A stretch of DNA of 64,000 nucleotides, from NCBI GenBank assembly GCA_901538445.1, contig LR594585.1, positions 883,500 through 947,499 on the forward strand, in the 5' to 3' direction. This DNA is from Gemmataceae bacterium (GTDB taxonomy: Bacteria > Planctomycetota > Planctomycetia > Gemmatales > Gemmataceae). A program made the position numbers and the translations under genes. The notes below the pieces were generated by a model. The model did no database searches. It saw only the letters and a list, made by a program, of their open reading frames with translations, and had not been told where the DNA came from. Numbering within the stretch: the first letter of the stretch is position 1; every line of letters begins with the position of its first letter. Below, piece by piece: positions 20,301 through 28,877 of this stretch.

Positions 20301-23300
20301 CCCAGAGCATGGCCTACCGGTCGGCCCCGGCCTCCGCTCAGGCCGCCTACCCGAACTTCGCCCGGCCGTACGCCGACTCCGACCCGGCGTCGGTCGCCAT
20401 CAGCTCCAACTCGGTCAGCGGGGCGGTGTACCAGGACACGAACAACAACGGGGTCCGCGACACGGGCGAGCCCCTCATCACCACCCCGGTCGTGTTCCAG
20501 CTCACCGGCACCGACCACCTCGGCAACCCCGTGAGCATCACCTTGCCGGCCACCACGACCGGCACGTACTCGTTCACCGGCCTGCGGCCGAGCGACGCCG
20601 CAGGGTACGCGGTCACGGAACTCACCCAGCCGACCGGGTACGTGGACGGTCGCGACCGGCCGGGCGCGCCGTTCGGCGGCACGGCCGCCCCGCCCACCGG
20701 CGACGCGATCAGCGGGATCCGCGTCCCCCGCGGCCCGAACGCCCCGGGCGTGAACTACAACTTCGGCGAACTGCTCCCGGCGTCGATCGGCGACTTCGTG
20801 TGGCTCGACCAGAACGGCAACGGCCGCCAGGACGCGGGCGAACCGGGGGTCGCCAACGTCTCGGTCACGCTGTCCGGCACCGACGACGCGGGCAACGCGG
20901 TCGCGGCGGCGACCGCCACGAGCGGCACCGGAGCGTACCTGTTCGAGAACCTGCGGCCGGGGACGTACACGGTGACGTTCGGCAACACCGACGGCGCGAC
21001 CGTGTACGTGCGGACGGTCCAGAACTCGCCGGTCGCCACGGCCGCGACCAACAGCGACGGGGCCGTCGCCACCGGCGCTACCGCGGGGTTCGCGGTCACC
21101 GCCGGGCAGGCCCGCACCGACATCGACCAGGGGCTGTACGTCCCCGTGTCGCTCGGCGACCGCGTGTGGTACGACGTCAACGGCGACGGGGTCCAGGACG
21201 CCGGCGAACCGGGGCTCAACGGGGTCACGGTGGCCCTCGACTACGCCGGCCTCGACGGGGTGTTCGGGACCGCCGACGACGCGCCCGGGGCCGCCACCCG
21301 GACCACCAGCGGCGACGGGGACTACCTGTTCGACAACCTGCGGCCCGGCACCTACCGGGCGCGGGTGAACCCCGCCACACTTCCTAACGGGCTGACCACC
21401 CCGACGCACGACCTCGACGGCGTCGGGACGCCGAACGCGGCGACCGCGGCCCTCGTCTCGGGGGTGCCGAACCTCGGGTACGACTTCGGGTACCGCGGGG
21501 CCGGGGCCATCGGCGACCTCGTGTGGGCCGACGTGAACGCCAACGGCGTGCGCGACACCGTCGCCGCCTACAACACCCTCGAACCCGGGATCGCGGGCGC
21601 GACCGTGGACCTCACCTGGTTCGGGTTCGACGGCCTCGAGGCCACTGCCGGCGACAACCTCACCACCACCACCACCACCGACGCCAACGGGCTGTACTCG
21701 TTCACGAACCTGCCGCTGGGCCGGTTCCGGGCAACCGTGGCCCCGGGCACGCTACCGACCTCGTCGAGCCTCCCGGTGATCCCGACCTACGATCTCGACA
21801 GCGGCACCACCGCGCCCGACGGCACCACCCTGGTCACGCTCACGGCGGCCCGGCCGGTCGAGCCCGGGGCGGACTTCGGGTACTTCTACGTCGAGGCGAT
21901 CGGCGACACCGTGTACCTGGACGCCAACAACAACGGCGCGCAGGACGCGGGCGAACCGGGCATCCCGGGGGTCGTGATCGAGGCCACCTGGGCCGGGCCG
22001 GCCGGCCCGGTCACGTTCACCACCACCACGAACGGCAACGGGCTGTACCTGTTCCTCGGGATCCCCCCGGGCGGGTACACCGTCACGGTCGCGAGCGGCG
22101 TGCCGAGCGGCCTGACGCTGACCGACGACCCCGACACCGTGCTCGACGGGACCACCTCGCTGACCCTCGGCAACGGCAACCCTTCGATCCGGCTCGACAT
22201 CGACTTCGGGTACACCGGGCAGAACTCGGTCGCCGGGTTCGTGTACCGCGACTTCGACATCGACGGGGTGCGGGAACCGGTCGCCCCGCCGGCCCTGAAC
22301 CCGGAGACCGGGATCGGCGGCGTCACCATCACCCTCCAGGGCGCGCTCTCGAACGGGGGCACCCTCACGGCCGCCGCGACGACAGCGGCCGACGGGTCGT
22401 ACTCGTTCACCGGGCTCCCGGACGGCGTCTACACGGTCACCCAGACGCAGCCGCCGTCGGTGTTCGCCGCGGGCCGCAACGGGTTCTACGACGGGTTCGA
22501 CAGCACCGGCACCGTGGGCGGCACCCCGCGGGGCTCGTCGCCGGCGAAGAACCAACTCCAGGTGGCGCTCGCCGGGGGCGAGAGCGGGGCCGAGTACAAC
22601 TTCGGCGAGAACCCCCCGGCCGACCCGTTCGGGTTCGTCTACGTCGACCTGAACAACAACGGCACCCGCGAGCCCGGCGAGCCGGGGATCGCCAACGTCG
22701 CGGTCACGGTCGCCGGGACCGCGTTCGCGGGCACCGCGGCGGCCCGCCCGCTCACCGCGGCCGACGTCCCCGGCGGCCAGCTCACCGCCCGCACCAACGC
22801 GGCCGGGTTCTGGGAGTTCCCGATCCTCCCGCCGGGCACGTACTCGTTCACCCAGACGCAACCGGCCGGGTACATCGACGGCCTCGAACAGGACGCGGAC
22901 CCGAACGGCCCACCAACGACGGTCGGCAACGACGTGTTCTCCAACGTCGTGCTGAACCCATTCCCCGTCCGCGGCCCGTTCAACTTCGGCGAACTGGCGG
23001 CCAACTCGAGCCTCGCCGGATCAGTGTACATCGACACCAATAACAACGGCCGCCGCGACCCCGGCCCCCGGGGCATCCCGGGGACGACCGTCACGCTGGT
23101 CGGCACCGACCTCGCGGGCCGGTCGGTGCGGGCCGTGGCCGTCACCGACGCGAACGGCCGGTACCGGTTCACCAACATGTTCCCCGGCACCTACGCCCTG
23201 ATCGAGTCGCAGCCGCCGAACTTCGTGGACGGGCGGGATCGCGCGGGGACGCTGGGCGGGATCGCGGGCAACGATGTGATCCGCCTCATCACCGTGGGGG

Positions 23301-23440
23301 TCCAGCAGAACGGGGCGGACTACGAGTTCGGCGAACTCGGCCCCACCAACCCGAGCAAGTACCTGCTCCTGGGCAGCACGTACCAGGGCGGCCTGTTCCC
23401 CCCGCCGGGCACCGGTGTGACACGGGTGACGCGGATCTGA
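14393..23440 (+). CDS. Giant LEDR-tagged DUF11 / SdrD B-like repeat surface protein
   Basis: 3,015 residues; two adjacent ATGs (14393, 14396). It starts with an Arg/Ala-rich leader and the tag GVECLEDRTNPAA (about 24-36) rather than a standard signal peptide. Residues about 200-2000 hold roughly ten DUF11-like beta-sandwich repeats, each opening with a 'xxKTV' strand and a 'GDxVxYR' motif and passing through 'DxLPxG'. Residues about 2005-2990 hold eight SdrD B-like repeats, each with a 'DxNxNGxxDxGEPG' calcium-type loop, 'GxYxFxxLxPGTY' and a closing 'NFGE' or 'DFGY'. The C-terminus (SKYLLLGSTY...) has no LPXTG, PEP-CTERM or membrane anchor. A role in the cell envelope or adhesion is likely but inferred. 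Confidence 0.9.
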   Translation: MMRWAPAGRAGARAGTRAGVRSRLGVECLEDRTNPAAVPTVTLTGVPAAPLIGETLSFTVSFDNTSPTDPGFGPYVNLYLPATGADGAGAAIDDGITFVSATYLGTTVPATVVTLTAAGVAHPFARDATGNPIVIAPPAGFQAGDQLVVLQVPFGGFTATQPAANIVVTARMSNLADVGTPLPIRAEGGFRFGNDPLDNPTADPNITGAAATATTTPELLRLTKTYLGPEQETVTGPSYPRQYRISVDVAPGQTITTLDLTDALPPEFQFVSVASTSGGTVSAIATPSTTVPGGTLTRRFASVTGTAAAIDAQVTFNFYVPRVDANGNEIIDPDTGDDVPVTNSGSGQGTWDPIDPRDPVAAVTAGDTDAITVKSIAVQKTLNIVADTGAPGLSPGDTVEYAVTFQISDYFAFDSLVLTDVLSDGQVYVGGSATLTVRDGHRLPATSSGAFALGNVTLQPQDTTTGTTTLLLAISQELEDRGFSADGRLLGGAVPAGGTGGGSLPTATPAPFGPTQGTVRFRTVVQDAYAVNFPSGEPALNQGDPISNDATASGGLLNVSDLTPNGNSETDGTHAESQIASGSFVKTVYAINGVVNAAAAPAIKPGDTVTYRLRYNLPTADVENLRLTDYLPLPIFDVDATGAVTAFDPTVSAAAPLVGRAKFGPSDTFTARSGIVPTVGLDPAANSVAFTYGTYSDPTNAPVVVDLLFTVKVSADPFADQLLLSNAARVESNNTVQESVTGDGIAQVVLGEPELNITKGVVATTNAGGAFAPAAVGPVPFNAPGTIGPRFTGTVTSAGLAARPIDSDLRNVDAGDLVTFALVIENTGTGPNGAFDVRIQDTLPTGFSIPLIGTRGINLRVTNGAGTPLAYALVGGSLFGSTGGIILTDPSATRGAIGPVAGNGTNIVIVTYDLRVNATVNPLAALTNVGAVANYAAVEGGPDFTGPGALTDPATVTVRDVRLAKTLVGTEINNANNSSTEAVVGEFVTYRVVITVPEGAVPGAVLTDFLDPQLAFVALDSAVLSPGLVITGSTTPIVDPLSSGRALTFNLGTILNLNRDNTVAETITLTYRAVVVNTADTAAGDRATNSARFTFTGLSTAKTASAATVTVIEPQVKIDKTVSVDAGGSTGDAGDPFTYTIVLSNPPGASQLTADAFDLTFADLFQAGLAGSPLTVSGFTVTDTAGLVTAALFELVTDPGTGRLVLRTRAGQSFDLPVSGTRSVTIRVTGSVATSVTPGQVVPNTAEVRWTSLNGDPGQRSAFTPASTERTGADGAGGLNDYVATDAADINVLNVDLTKSVVSTSEAATTDPAAVVVGEVVRYRVVVAVPEFGTPTQFQFVDTLPAGMVLLPGGRIAFVSDAGDALTSTTLPPDLDPDPLTPPNLYLTGDESTVATVVPEFPIPGDVVTIAPVGGRQRVTVDLGLVSNPDVPGDNDLEFIVAEFNALVTNVPGNQAGTSLVNEVATLQGPALTPTGEVASTALRVAEPAISGVAKTVVSLVDRQLPASQFYDAGDRVRYAVGYSNGVGPNVSTAYDVRLLDTPPPAKMGVIPGSVAVFRNGVRITTGFTNNSTATAADVTLAQVRPGDVITINYDVVLTVAVVAGETIPNTATVTWTSLPGEQGTATNPTGGATPGASGAADGERNGTTAPGTLNDYNGADTAAIQVAAPELTKSITDSSFASTTLNQFNGGVTDLAIGEVVTYQFVITLPEGTTNLTFTDRLPLGPNQELLGLLDLAYTPGPSGTFPLDLSRVTSTVLDADGDGVPEGITIDPGTLVNPPDGATDNNDRIVFTLRAQVLDVADNVAGRPLTNTATIDWGTGTATSAVAAEVVEPDLNVAKSVAAVNGIAASDAATPPRVDAGDVVTYRVRVTHTAASTAFASTIALTDALPAGLQLVPGSATIVYAPNYAALGVPAPTLTGSGNAVTFSADFLDHPGAPTSAGVLDEFVFEYRAVVTAAANPGDVVTNTQSMAYRSAPASAQAAYPNFARPYADSDPASVAISSNSVSGAVYQDTNNNGVRDTGEPLITTPVVFQLTGTDHLGNPVSITLPATTTGTYSFTGLRPSDAAGYAVTELTQPTGYVDGRDRPGAPFGGTAAPPTGDAISGIRVPRGPNAPGVNYNFGELLPASIGDFVWLDQNGNGRQDAGEPGVANVSVTLSGTDDAGNAVAAATATSGTGAYLFENLRPGTYTVTFGNTDGATVYVRTVQNSPVATAATNSDGAVATGATAGFAVTAGQARTDIDQGLYVPVSLGDRVWYDVNGDGVQDAGEPGLNGVTVALDYAGLDGVFGTADDAPGAATRTTSGDGDYLFDNLRPGTYRARVNPATLPNGLTTPTHDLDGVGTPNAATAALVSGVPNLGYDFGYRGAGAIGDLVWADVNANGVRDTVAAYNTLEPGIAGATVDLTWFGFDGLEATAGDNLTTTTTTDANGLYSFTNLPLGRFRATVAPGTLPTSSSLPVIPTYDLDSGTTAPDGTTLVTLTAARPVEPGADFGYFYVEAIGDTVYLDANNNGAQDAGEPGIPGVVIEATWAGPAGPVTFTTTTNGNGLYLFLGIPPGGYTVTVASGVPSGLTLTDDPDTVLDGTTSLTLGNGNPSIRLDIDFGYTGQNSVAGFVYRDFDIDGVREPVAPPALNPETGIGGVTITLQGALSNGGTLTAAATTAADGSYSFTGLPDGVYTVTQTQPPSVFAAGRNGFYDGFDSTGTVGGTPRGSSPAKNQLQVALAGGESGAEYNFGENPPADPFGFVYVDLNNNGTREPGEPGIANVAVTVAGTAFAGTAAARPLTAADVPGGQLTARTNAAGFWEFPILPPGTYSFTQTQPAGYIDGLEQDADPNGPPTTVGNDVFSNVVLNPFPVRGPFNFGELAANSSLAGSVYIDTNNNGRRDPGPRGIPGTTVTLVGTDLAGRSVRAVAVTDANGRYRFTNMFPGTYALIESQPPNFVDGRDRAGTLGGIAGNDVIRLITVGVQQNGADYEFGELGPTNPSKYLLLGSTYQGGLFPPPGTGVTRVTRI

Positions 23441-23642
23441 CCCGCGAGCGCGGGTCGGGGCGGTGGGGGCGTCGCCCCGCCGCCGCTGAGCGCACGCGGG
23501 AGGACGGTTCGCCTTTCGCTCGCCCCGGTCAGACCCAGTCTCGATTGTAACTTTCTGCTCGCCCTCCGTTCGGTGGTCATTCAAATACCGGACCCGACCG
23601 AACACACGACTCATCCGCTTCTCGTGAAATAACTGCCGGGTT

Positions 23643-23700
23643 CGGTGGCGCAGGCCCCTGGCCTGTGATCGCCGACACAGGCCCCTGGCCTGTGCCACCG
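23643..23700. repeat. Tandem hairpins 'cacaggcccctggcctgtg'
   Basis: Two copies of caggcc-cct-ggcctg, each a small hairpin, arranged so that the outer flanks cggtgg and ccaccg also pair. The outer arms are 23643-23667 and 23676-23700. Confidence 0.75.
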
Positions 23701-23736
23701 AACCCAACAGCCGGCAGGTGTTTCCCGGGATGCGTA

Positions 23737-23785
23737 TCAGAAGTCCCCAAGTCCCGAGATTGCAAGGCGTTCGGACGAGTGGCCC
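23737..23785. repeat. 49-bp direct repeat, copy 2
   Basis: Identical to 13687-13735, in the same orientation and 10,050 bases apart. The two copies bracket the gene remnant and the whole giant surface-protein gene. Confidence 0.85.
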
Positions 23786-23957
23786 GGTCACTCGCCGACG
23801 CCCGGTCGTTCTCACCAGTCCGCCCCCGGCCCCATCGCGGCCCAGGCGCGCCCGTTCCGCGCGAGTGGCGAGGACGCACCGCGGTCCGCGCGACAGGCCG
23901 GACCGTTTTCTGTGTGACGGCCGAGCCCCCCGCCCATGCCCGAGCCCGTGGTCGCCC

Positions 23958-24179
23958 ATGACCTACGCCGATTTACTGACCCACCTGGATCGACTGGAAG
24001 ACGTCCGGTGTGAGGTCGTCGACCAGGGCGACACCCCGTCCCCGGAACTGGAAGACCGACTGCGAAGCGTGCGGGCGCTCATTGCCGCGGTGAAGCGGCG
24101 ACAGCAACAACGCGCCCACGCCCGAGCGGCGGCGGTCCCGGCCCACCCGCTCGAGATCGAATTGCAGGTCCGGGCGTAG
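23958..24179 (+). CDS. Small helical hypothetical protein
   Basis: 73 residues starting MTYADLLTHLDRLEDVRCE, with an amphipathic helix-turn-helix-like composition (LEDRLRSVRALIAAVKRRQQQRAHARA) typical of a short coiled-coil protein. No known domain. Composition supports coding, but there is no clear ribosome site and no neighbour that tells its role. Confidence 0.4.
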   Translation: MTYADLLTHLDRLEDVRCEVVDQGDTPSPELEDRLRSVRALIAAVKRRQQQRAHARAAAVPAHPLEIELQVRA

Positions 24180-24434
24180 GCGGCCCACCCCCCACGAGCA
24201 CCGCACCCGCCCACCCATCACACGCATCTCCTGTCCGGCTCCTGGGAGTCTGATCGAACAGGTTGCTGCCGTACGCCCAGCCGGGTTCCACCGGACGTTT
24301 GCCGCCTCGCCCCACCGCCACTCGCCATCGGTCGTCCCTGCGCCCGAGGATTCCACCCCGGGCGTCCGTTTTTCATGATTCGGGGTAAAAACTCGGAGCG
24401 CCGCGGCATCATGATGTCGGAGGCAGGAGACCCG

Positions 24435-26270
24435 ATGCGGCCGAACATCCACCAACTCAGTTGCCTGATCCGCCGCCACGCGGAGCGGTGCGACGACGAG
24501 CGGAGCGACGCCGACCTCCTCGCGCTGTTCTCCGAGACCCGCGACGAGGCCGCGTTCGAGCAACTGCTCCGCCGGTACGGCTCGATGGTCTACGCGATCT
24601 GCCGCCGGGCGCTCCCCACCGCCGACGCCGAGGACGCGTACCAGGCGACGTTCCTCGCCCTCGTGCGGCGGTGCCGGACGGTGAGGCGGGGCGGCGCGCT
24701 CGGCGGCTGGCTCCACGCGACCGCGACCCACGCGGCCGCGCAGATCGTGCGGCGGAACCGGCGGCGCGAGGCCCGCGAGCAGGCGCTCGCGCGGGCCGAG
24801 GCCGCGGAACCGGGCGCGACCGGCGACGCCGAACTGGCCCGCATTCTGGACGAGGAACTCGCCGGGTTGCCCGTCCGCTACCGCGACCCGATCGTGCTCT
24901 GCCGCGTCCGGGGTGCCACACTCGCCGCGGCCGCGGAGGACCTCGGGCTGTCGGTCGCCGGCGTGTGGAAGCGGGTCCAGCGCGGCGAGAACCTGCTGAG
25001 GGACCGGCTGGTCCGCCGCGGCGTGGCGGCACCGGTCGCGGGGCTCGCCGCCGTCTGGGTGACGCCCCCGAACCTCTGGGCCGCGCGACCGGAGTTGCTC
25101 GACGTGGCCCGCGGAACGCTGGCTCGTGGATCGGCGCGGTCGGCCGCGCTGCCCGCCGCCTGGTGGTGCGCGGGCGGGGTGGTCGCACTCGGGGCCGCGC
25201 TCGCCGCCCTCGCCGCGGCGGGCACCGTGCCGGCCGCCGCGCCGCACGTCACCGCACCGGTCCGCACGGTGCCCGCTTCCTTGCCAGTCGGGGTGGCCGC
25301 CAAGGCGGAGCCCGGCAAGGGCTGGACGGTGATCCGGGGCGTGGTGACCGACGCCGACGGGCGCGCGGTGCCGAAGGCGAAACTCGGGCTCCGCGCCCAC
25401 GGCGACGACATCGTTCTGACCGAGCGCTCCGACGCGAGTGGGGGCTACCGGTTCGTGGTGCCGGACCTGTTCTGGAACGAGTCCGACTCGGTGTCGGTCA
25501 CCGCGCTCGAGCCGGCCCACCCGCACGTTCGCGTTCCGGTCCTCCCGCCGTTCGAGGAGACGCGGCGGGTGATCCCGGTGCGGCTCGCGGCCGCTCCCCG
25601 GGCGCGTCCCGTCGCGGACCCGGTGGAGGCTCCGGGCACCGCGCCCAGAGGCACCGTCTCCGGCAATCCCCTGGCGACCGGTACGGTGCTCGGGGGCCGG
25701 GTGGTCGATGGCACCACGGGGCGGCCCGTCGCCGGTGCCCGCGTGCGGTTCCTTGCGGGTGGCGTGTGGGGCCACCGCGACCCGGTGGTGCCCCCGGTCG
25801 CGACGGACGCCGAGGGGCGGTACGCGATCACCGTGCCGCACCGGAACGGGACGCTCGCGATCACGGCCTCGGACGACTACCGGCTGCTCGTTCGCGACGC
25901 CACGGTCCCCAACCCGATCGCCGGCGAGGCGACCGAACTGCTCGGCATCGCCCGGGGCGGCCCGGAGCTGCCGACCGTCCGCCTGCCGCGGGGCGGGGTC
26001 ATCCGCGGCACCGTGCGGTTCCCCGACGGGACGCCCCTCGCCGCGGGCTCGGTGTGGTGCGCGGAGCGGTTCGGCACCCTGGAGCCGCGCTCGCACCGGC
26101 CGATCCCGGTGGTCGGCGGCGAGTTCACGATCCGCGGCTGCGACCCGGGCCGCACCTACTCGGTCGTCGTCACCGACGGTGAGTCGCGGTACGCCGCGGC
26201 CGCGACCCTGAAGGTGACCGACCGCGAACCTCTGCTGACGCTGTCCGCGGTCGACGTCCGACCGGAATGA
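24435..26270 (+). CDS. ECF sigma factor fused to TM segment and carboxypeptidase-regulatory-like repeats
   Basis: 611 residues from ATG 24435, chosen because aggaga sits 5 bases upstream; ATGs at 24375 and 24411 are in frame. Region 2 spans about 28-100 ([24 protein letters not shown] ... [13 protein letters not shown] ... [11 protein letters not shown]). Region 4 spans about 134-195 ([29 protein letters not shown]). A membrane helix follows at about 238-268. The C-terminal half lies outside and holds three carboxypeptidase-regulatory-like beta modules starting near 298 ([11 protein letters not shown]), 417 ([12 protein letters not shown]) and 522 ([11 protein letters not shown]). Such sigma-TM-sensor fusions are a planctomycete hallmark. 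DUF1559 and lipoprotein genes follow directly and may be targets. Confidence 0.88.
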   Translation: MRPNIHQLSCLIRRHAERCDDERSDADLLALFSETRDEAAFEQLLRRYGSMVYAICRRALPTADAEDAYQATFLALVRRCRTVRRGGALGGWLHATATHAAAQIVRRNRRREAREQALARAEAAEPGATGDAELARILDEELAGLPVRYRDPIVLCRVRGATLAAAAEDLGLSVAGVWKRVQRGENLLRDRLVRRGVAAPVAGLAAVWVTPPNLWAARPELLDVARGTLARGSARSAALPAAWWCAGGVVALGAALAALAAAGTVPAAAPHVTAPVRTVPASLPVGVAAKAEPGKGWTVIRGVVTDADGRAVPKAKLGLRAHGDDIVLTERSDASGGYRFVVPDLFWNESDSVSVTALEPAHPHVRVPVLPPFEETRRVIPVRLAAAPRARPVADPVEAPGTAPRGTVSGNPLATGTVLGGRVVDGTTGRPVAGARVRFLAGGVWGHRDPVVPPVATDAEGRYAITVPHRNGTLAITASDDYRLLVRDATVPNPIAGEATELLGIARGGPELPTVRLPRGGVIRGTVRFPDGTPLAAGSVWCAERFGTLEPRSHRPIPVVGGEFTIRGCDPGRTYSVVVTDGESRYAAAATLKVTDREPLLTLSAVDVRPE

Positions 26271-26353
26271 TCCTTCGGCCGCCGGGTGCCTCTCCCACCC
26301 CGGCGGCACCTCGCCCCGGCCCCCGCGGGCCGGGCAACTTCTGGGGAGTGCCC

Positions 26354-27367
26354 ATGCGCCGTCTCGTCGTGCCGCGCCGCGGCTTCACGCTGATCGAGTT
26401 GCTCGTGGTGATCGCGATCATCGCGGTCCTGATCGGGCTCCTGCTGCCGGCCGTGCAGAAGGTCCGCGCCGCCGCGGCGCGGATCAAGTGCGCCAACAAC
26501 CTGAAGCAGTTGGCGCTGGCGACGCACGCGCACGAATCGACCCGCGGCCGCCTGCCGTTCACCTCACCCACGCGGCCCGACGGCAGCCACATCGAGAACC
26601 CCCACGTCGGGGGGTGGGTGATCCCCCTGCTCCCGTACGCGGAACAACAGGCCGTGTACGACAACTTCATCAACAACCCGATGGGGACCGAGGTCGGGTT
26701 CGGGTACCACGGCTCGCCGGCGCTCGAAGCGGTGCCGGGGGTGGGGATCCCGGGCCTGTTGATCTGCCCGTCCGAGGTCTACTACCCCGCGTCGGGCGTG
26801 TTCTCGGACACCACGTCGCCCTGGTGCTCGGGCCTGAACCTGGCGCTGACCAGCTACCGCGGCTCGGCGGGGCCGGCGCTCTTCTCCGACGCGGGCGTGT
26901 TCTCGGACCGGCGGCCCGGACTCACCGCCATCACGGACGGCACCTCCAACACCCTCCTGTACGGCGAGCGGACGCTGCGCGACCCGAACTTCGACGGCGA
27001 GGCGCTCAACCACTGGTTCGGCGGGCGGGACTCGTGGTACGAGGCGGGCGTCTGGTCGGCCACGTCGTACAACCTGACGAGCGGGTTGGGGGGCGGGGGA
27101 GCGGCCAGCCCGGTCGCCAACCCGCTCCTCAACGCCGAGGTGCCGGTCAACTTCAAGCTGCTCCCGGCGGCCGGCTACCCGGACATGGACGTCGCCGGCA
27201 CGGCCCACGCCAACCGGATGGTCGCGTACGGGAGCGAGCACCCCGGCGGGGCGAACTTCGCCTTCTGCGACGGGTCGGTCCGCTTCCTGACCTCCGACAC
27301 CAACCCCACCACGCTCCAGTACCTGTCCACCTACGCCGGCGGCGAAGTCGTCACGGGGGGGTGGTGA
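26354..27367 (+). CDS. DUF1559 prepilin-like protein
   Basis: 337 residues from ATG 26354 (ggggag upstream). The N-terminus has the type IV prepilin/pseudopilin methylation motif [17 protein letters not shown], where cleavage would fall after Gly. The NNLKQLALA helix, the '[10 protein letters not shown]' segment and the C-terminal [17 protein letters not shown] motif (H-x9-DG) that define the planctomycete DUF1559 family (SBP_bac_10) are all present. Members are abundant secreted or surface proteins of unknown structure-function. It lies 84 bases after the sigma fusion and 3 bases before the lipoprotein gene. Confidence 0.93.
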   Translation: MRRLVVPRRGFTLIELLVVIAIIAVLIGLLLPAVQKVRAAAARIKCANNLKQLALATHAHESTRGRLPFTSPTRPDGSHIENPHVGGWVIPLLPYAEQQAVYDNFINNPMGTEVGFGYHGSPALEAVPGVGIPGLLICPSEVYYPASGVFSDTTSPWCSGLNLALTSYRGSAGPALFSDAGVFSDRRPGLTAITDGTSNTLLYGERTLRDPNFDGEALNHWFGGRDSWYEAGVWSATSYNLTSGLGGGGAASPVANPLLNAEVPVNFKLLPAAGYPDMDVAGTAHANRMVAYGSEHPGGANFAFCDGSVRFLTSDTNPTTLQYLSTYAGGEVVTGGW

Positions 27368-27370
27368 CCC

Positions 27371-27805
27371 ATGCGAATCAACTGCGTGACGCTCCTCGCG
27401 CTCCTTGCGCTGGCGCCCTGCGGCTGCGGGCCCCGCACCACCTACGGTGAGGTCGAAGGGGTCGTGACGGTGGACGGCCGGCCGCTGCCGAAGGTCGAGG
27501 TGCGGTTCATGCCCGAGCCCGGCGGCGGGTCGGCGGCTCGCGCCGTCGGGTACACGGACGCGAACGGCCACTACCGACTCACCCTGGACGGCGGGGAGCC
27601 GGGGGTCGCGGTCGGGAGCTACGTGGTCTGTCTCGCGGACCCCACCGCGAAGCGGCCCGGGAGCGGGCCGGTGAAGGGCCGGGCGGCCGCCCGGCCCCGG
27701 TTCGCGGTCGAGTTCACCGACGCGAGCCGAACGCCGCTGCGGGACTACAAGGTTCAACCGGGCCGGCAGACGATCAACCTCGCCGCCACGACCGCGAGCC
27801 GGTGA
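27371..27805 (+). CDS. Lipoprotein with carboxypeptidase-regulatory-like fold
   Basis: 144 residues. The signal peptide MRINCVTLLALLALAPCGCG ends in a lipobox-like LAPC, so it is probably lipid-anchored. The mature part is one small beta-sandwich (VEGVVTVDGRPLPKVEVRF ... DANGHYRLTL ... GVAVGSYVVCL), the same 'GxVxxxGxPLxxxxVxF / T-D-xxGxYxL' pattern as in the sigma fusion upstream. This DUF1559 + small carboxypeptidase-regulatory lipoprotein pairing is a recurrent planctomycete arrangement. Start 3 bases past the DUF1559 stop: translationally coupled. Confidence 0.85.
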   Translation: MRINCVTLLALLALAPCGCGPRTTYGEVEGVVTVDGRPLPKVEVRFMPEPGGGSAARAVGYTDANGHYRLTLDGGEPGVAVGSYVVCLADPTAKRPGSGPVKGRAAARPRFAVEFTDASRTPLRDYKVQPGRQTINLAATTASR

Positions 27806-27876
27806 GGGCCGGTGCGGGGTGCGAAGTGCGAACTGCGGAACGCGGTGGTGCGTGACCCATGTGGCCCCTTGGCTGG

Positions 27877-28009
27877 CCCTCTCCCCTTGCGGGAGAGGGT
27901 GGCCGCGCCTCGCGGCCGGGTGAGGGGTGAACCTCCGAGACTCGTGCAGGTTCCACCCCTCACCCGCCGCTCGAAGACTCGCGGCACCCTCTCCCGCAAG
28001 GGGAGAGGG
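27877..28009. repeat. Long inverted repeat, family A variant
   Basis: Arms 27877-27927 and 27956-28009, of the same ccctctcccc/ggggagaggg class as 4537-4667; the spacer differs. It is part of the 411-base gene-free stretch 27806-28216. Confidence 0.78.
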
Positions 28010-28124
28010 AATCAAGACACCGCGGCGACGCACCAACCGGACTCGGTACCACTGGGTTCGTACTCCGCGGAGCCCGCTCCGACGGGAGGCCGCGACACAG
28101 CTCCGCGAGTCGGGGACGACACCC

Positions 28125-28180
28125 GCAGTCACAGCCGTGTGCCGTCGCTGAAGTACAGGACGGCACACGGCTGTGACTGC
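28125..28180. repeat. Perfect 22-bp inverted repeat
   Basis: gcagtcacagccgtgtgccgtc (28125-28146, 22 bases, split here as gcagtcacag + ccgtgtgccgtc) and its exact complement at 28159-28180, loop 12 bases. It lies between convergent genes, 37 bases from the stop of the minus-strand gene. Could terminate either transcript; no T-run. Confidence 0.85.
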
Positions 28181-28216
28181 GACTCCTTCGGCACACCGGG
28201 TTCCGTCCGCGAGCTC

Positions 28217-28744
28217 TTACTTCTTGCGGACGAGGCTCATCTTCCCGCAGTGCTCGGCGCACGGCTTGCCGCCGGCCCAGGCCTCGCCGGCGATCTCGAT
28301 GTGGTCGGCGTCGATGACGGTGACCGTGGCCCCGTGCATGTGGGTGTCCTTGGCCGGGTCCAGGTTCGAGCCCCCGGCGAACACCCACTTGATCTGGTTC
28401 GCGGGTGCCTTCGGGTCGGCCTTCATCCGGGGCTGGTTCCCCAGCACGCAGTAGTGGGTCATCACCAGCTCGCCCTTGTCGAGGTGGTACACCGAGACCA
28501 TCTCCATCGGCTGCCCGGGGAACAGCGTCTCGTGGACCGCGGACCCGCCCGCGGTGACCCGCACCACCGACACGACCTTGTCGGTCGGCTTCCCGTCCTT
28601 GTCCGCCTCCACCCAGGTGCCGGCGAACCCCTTGAGCCGCTCCAGGCCGGGGTGCGCGGGGGCCGCCTTCGCGGGCGGGTCGTCCCCGCGGCCGGTGGCG
28701 GCCAGGGCGATCAGAACCAGGCCGACTGTGAGCATCCGTCGCAT
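28217..28744 (-). CDS. Secreted DUF1579-like hypothetical protein
   Basis: 175 residues from ATG 28744 with ggaggt 8 bases upstream; signal peptide MRRMLTVGLVLIALAATGRG. The mature part (LERLKGFAGTWVE ... VSVVRVTAGGSAVHETLFPG ... MVSVYHLDKGELVMTHYCVLGNQPRM) has the 'GTW-x-x ... G-S-x-x-E ... MvtvYHlD-g-Lv-THYC' pattern of DUF1579-type calycin-like beta-barrels. Function unknown. It follows the YciI gene on the same strand after 133 bases. Confidence 0.75.
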   Translation of the reverse strand: MRRMLTVGLVLIALAATGRGDDPPAKAAPAHPGLERLKGFAGTWVEADKDGKPTDKVVSVVRVTAGGSAVHETLFPGQPMEMVSVYHLDKGELVMTHYCVLGNQPRMKADPKAPANQIKWVFAGGSNLDPAKDTHMHGATVTVIDADHIEIAGEAWAGGKPCAEHCGKMSLVRKK

Positions 28745-28877
28745 CGCATCAACCTCCGAGAAAGGGCGAACGAACCACCGGCCCCGCGGCGCGGGGGGTG
28801 TACCGGGCGTCGGGCCGCACCGGGCGGCCCGTCGTGTGCAAGTGAGTCGAACGGCCGGGGCCGGGATCGACACCGGG

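Larger units (their letters stand above)
23441..23957. other. Gene-free stretch with two repeat elements
   Basis: 517 bases after the giant gene. It contains the hairpin pair at 23643-23700 and the second copy of the 49-bp direct repeat at 23737-23785, plus an AT-rich patch near 23540-23600. Open frames here look like shadows; one minus-strand frame repeats the NALQSRDLGTS tail of the debris near tRNA-Thr. Confidence 0.6.

Noticed and set aside
21640-21690. Run of 'accacc' repeats (caccaccaccacc) inside the giant gene
   Set aside because: Encodes a Thr run (TTTTTTD) in one SdrD module; codon-level repetition, not a separate element.
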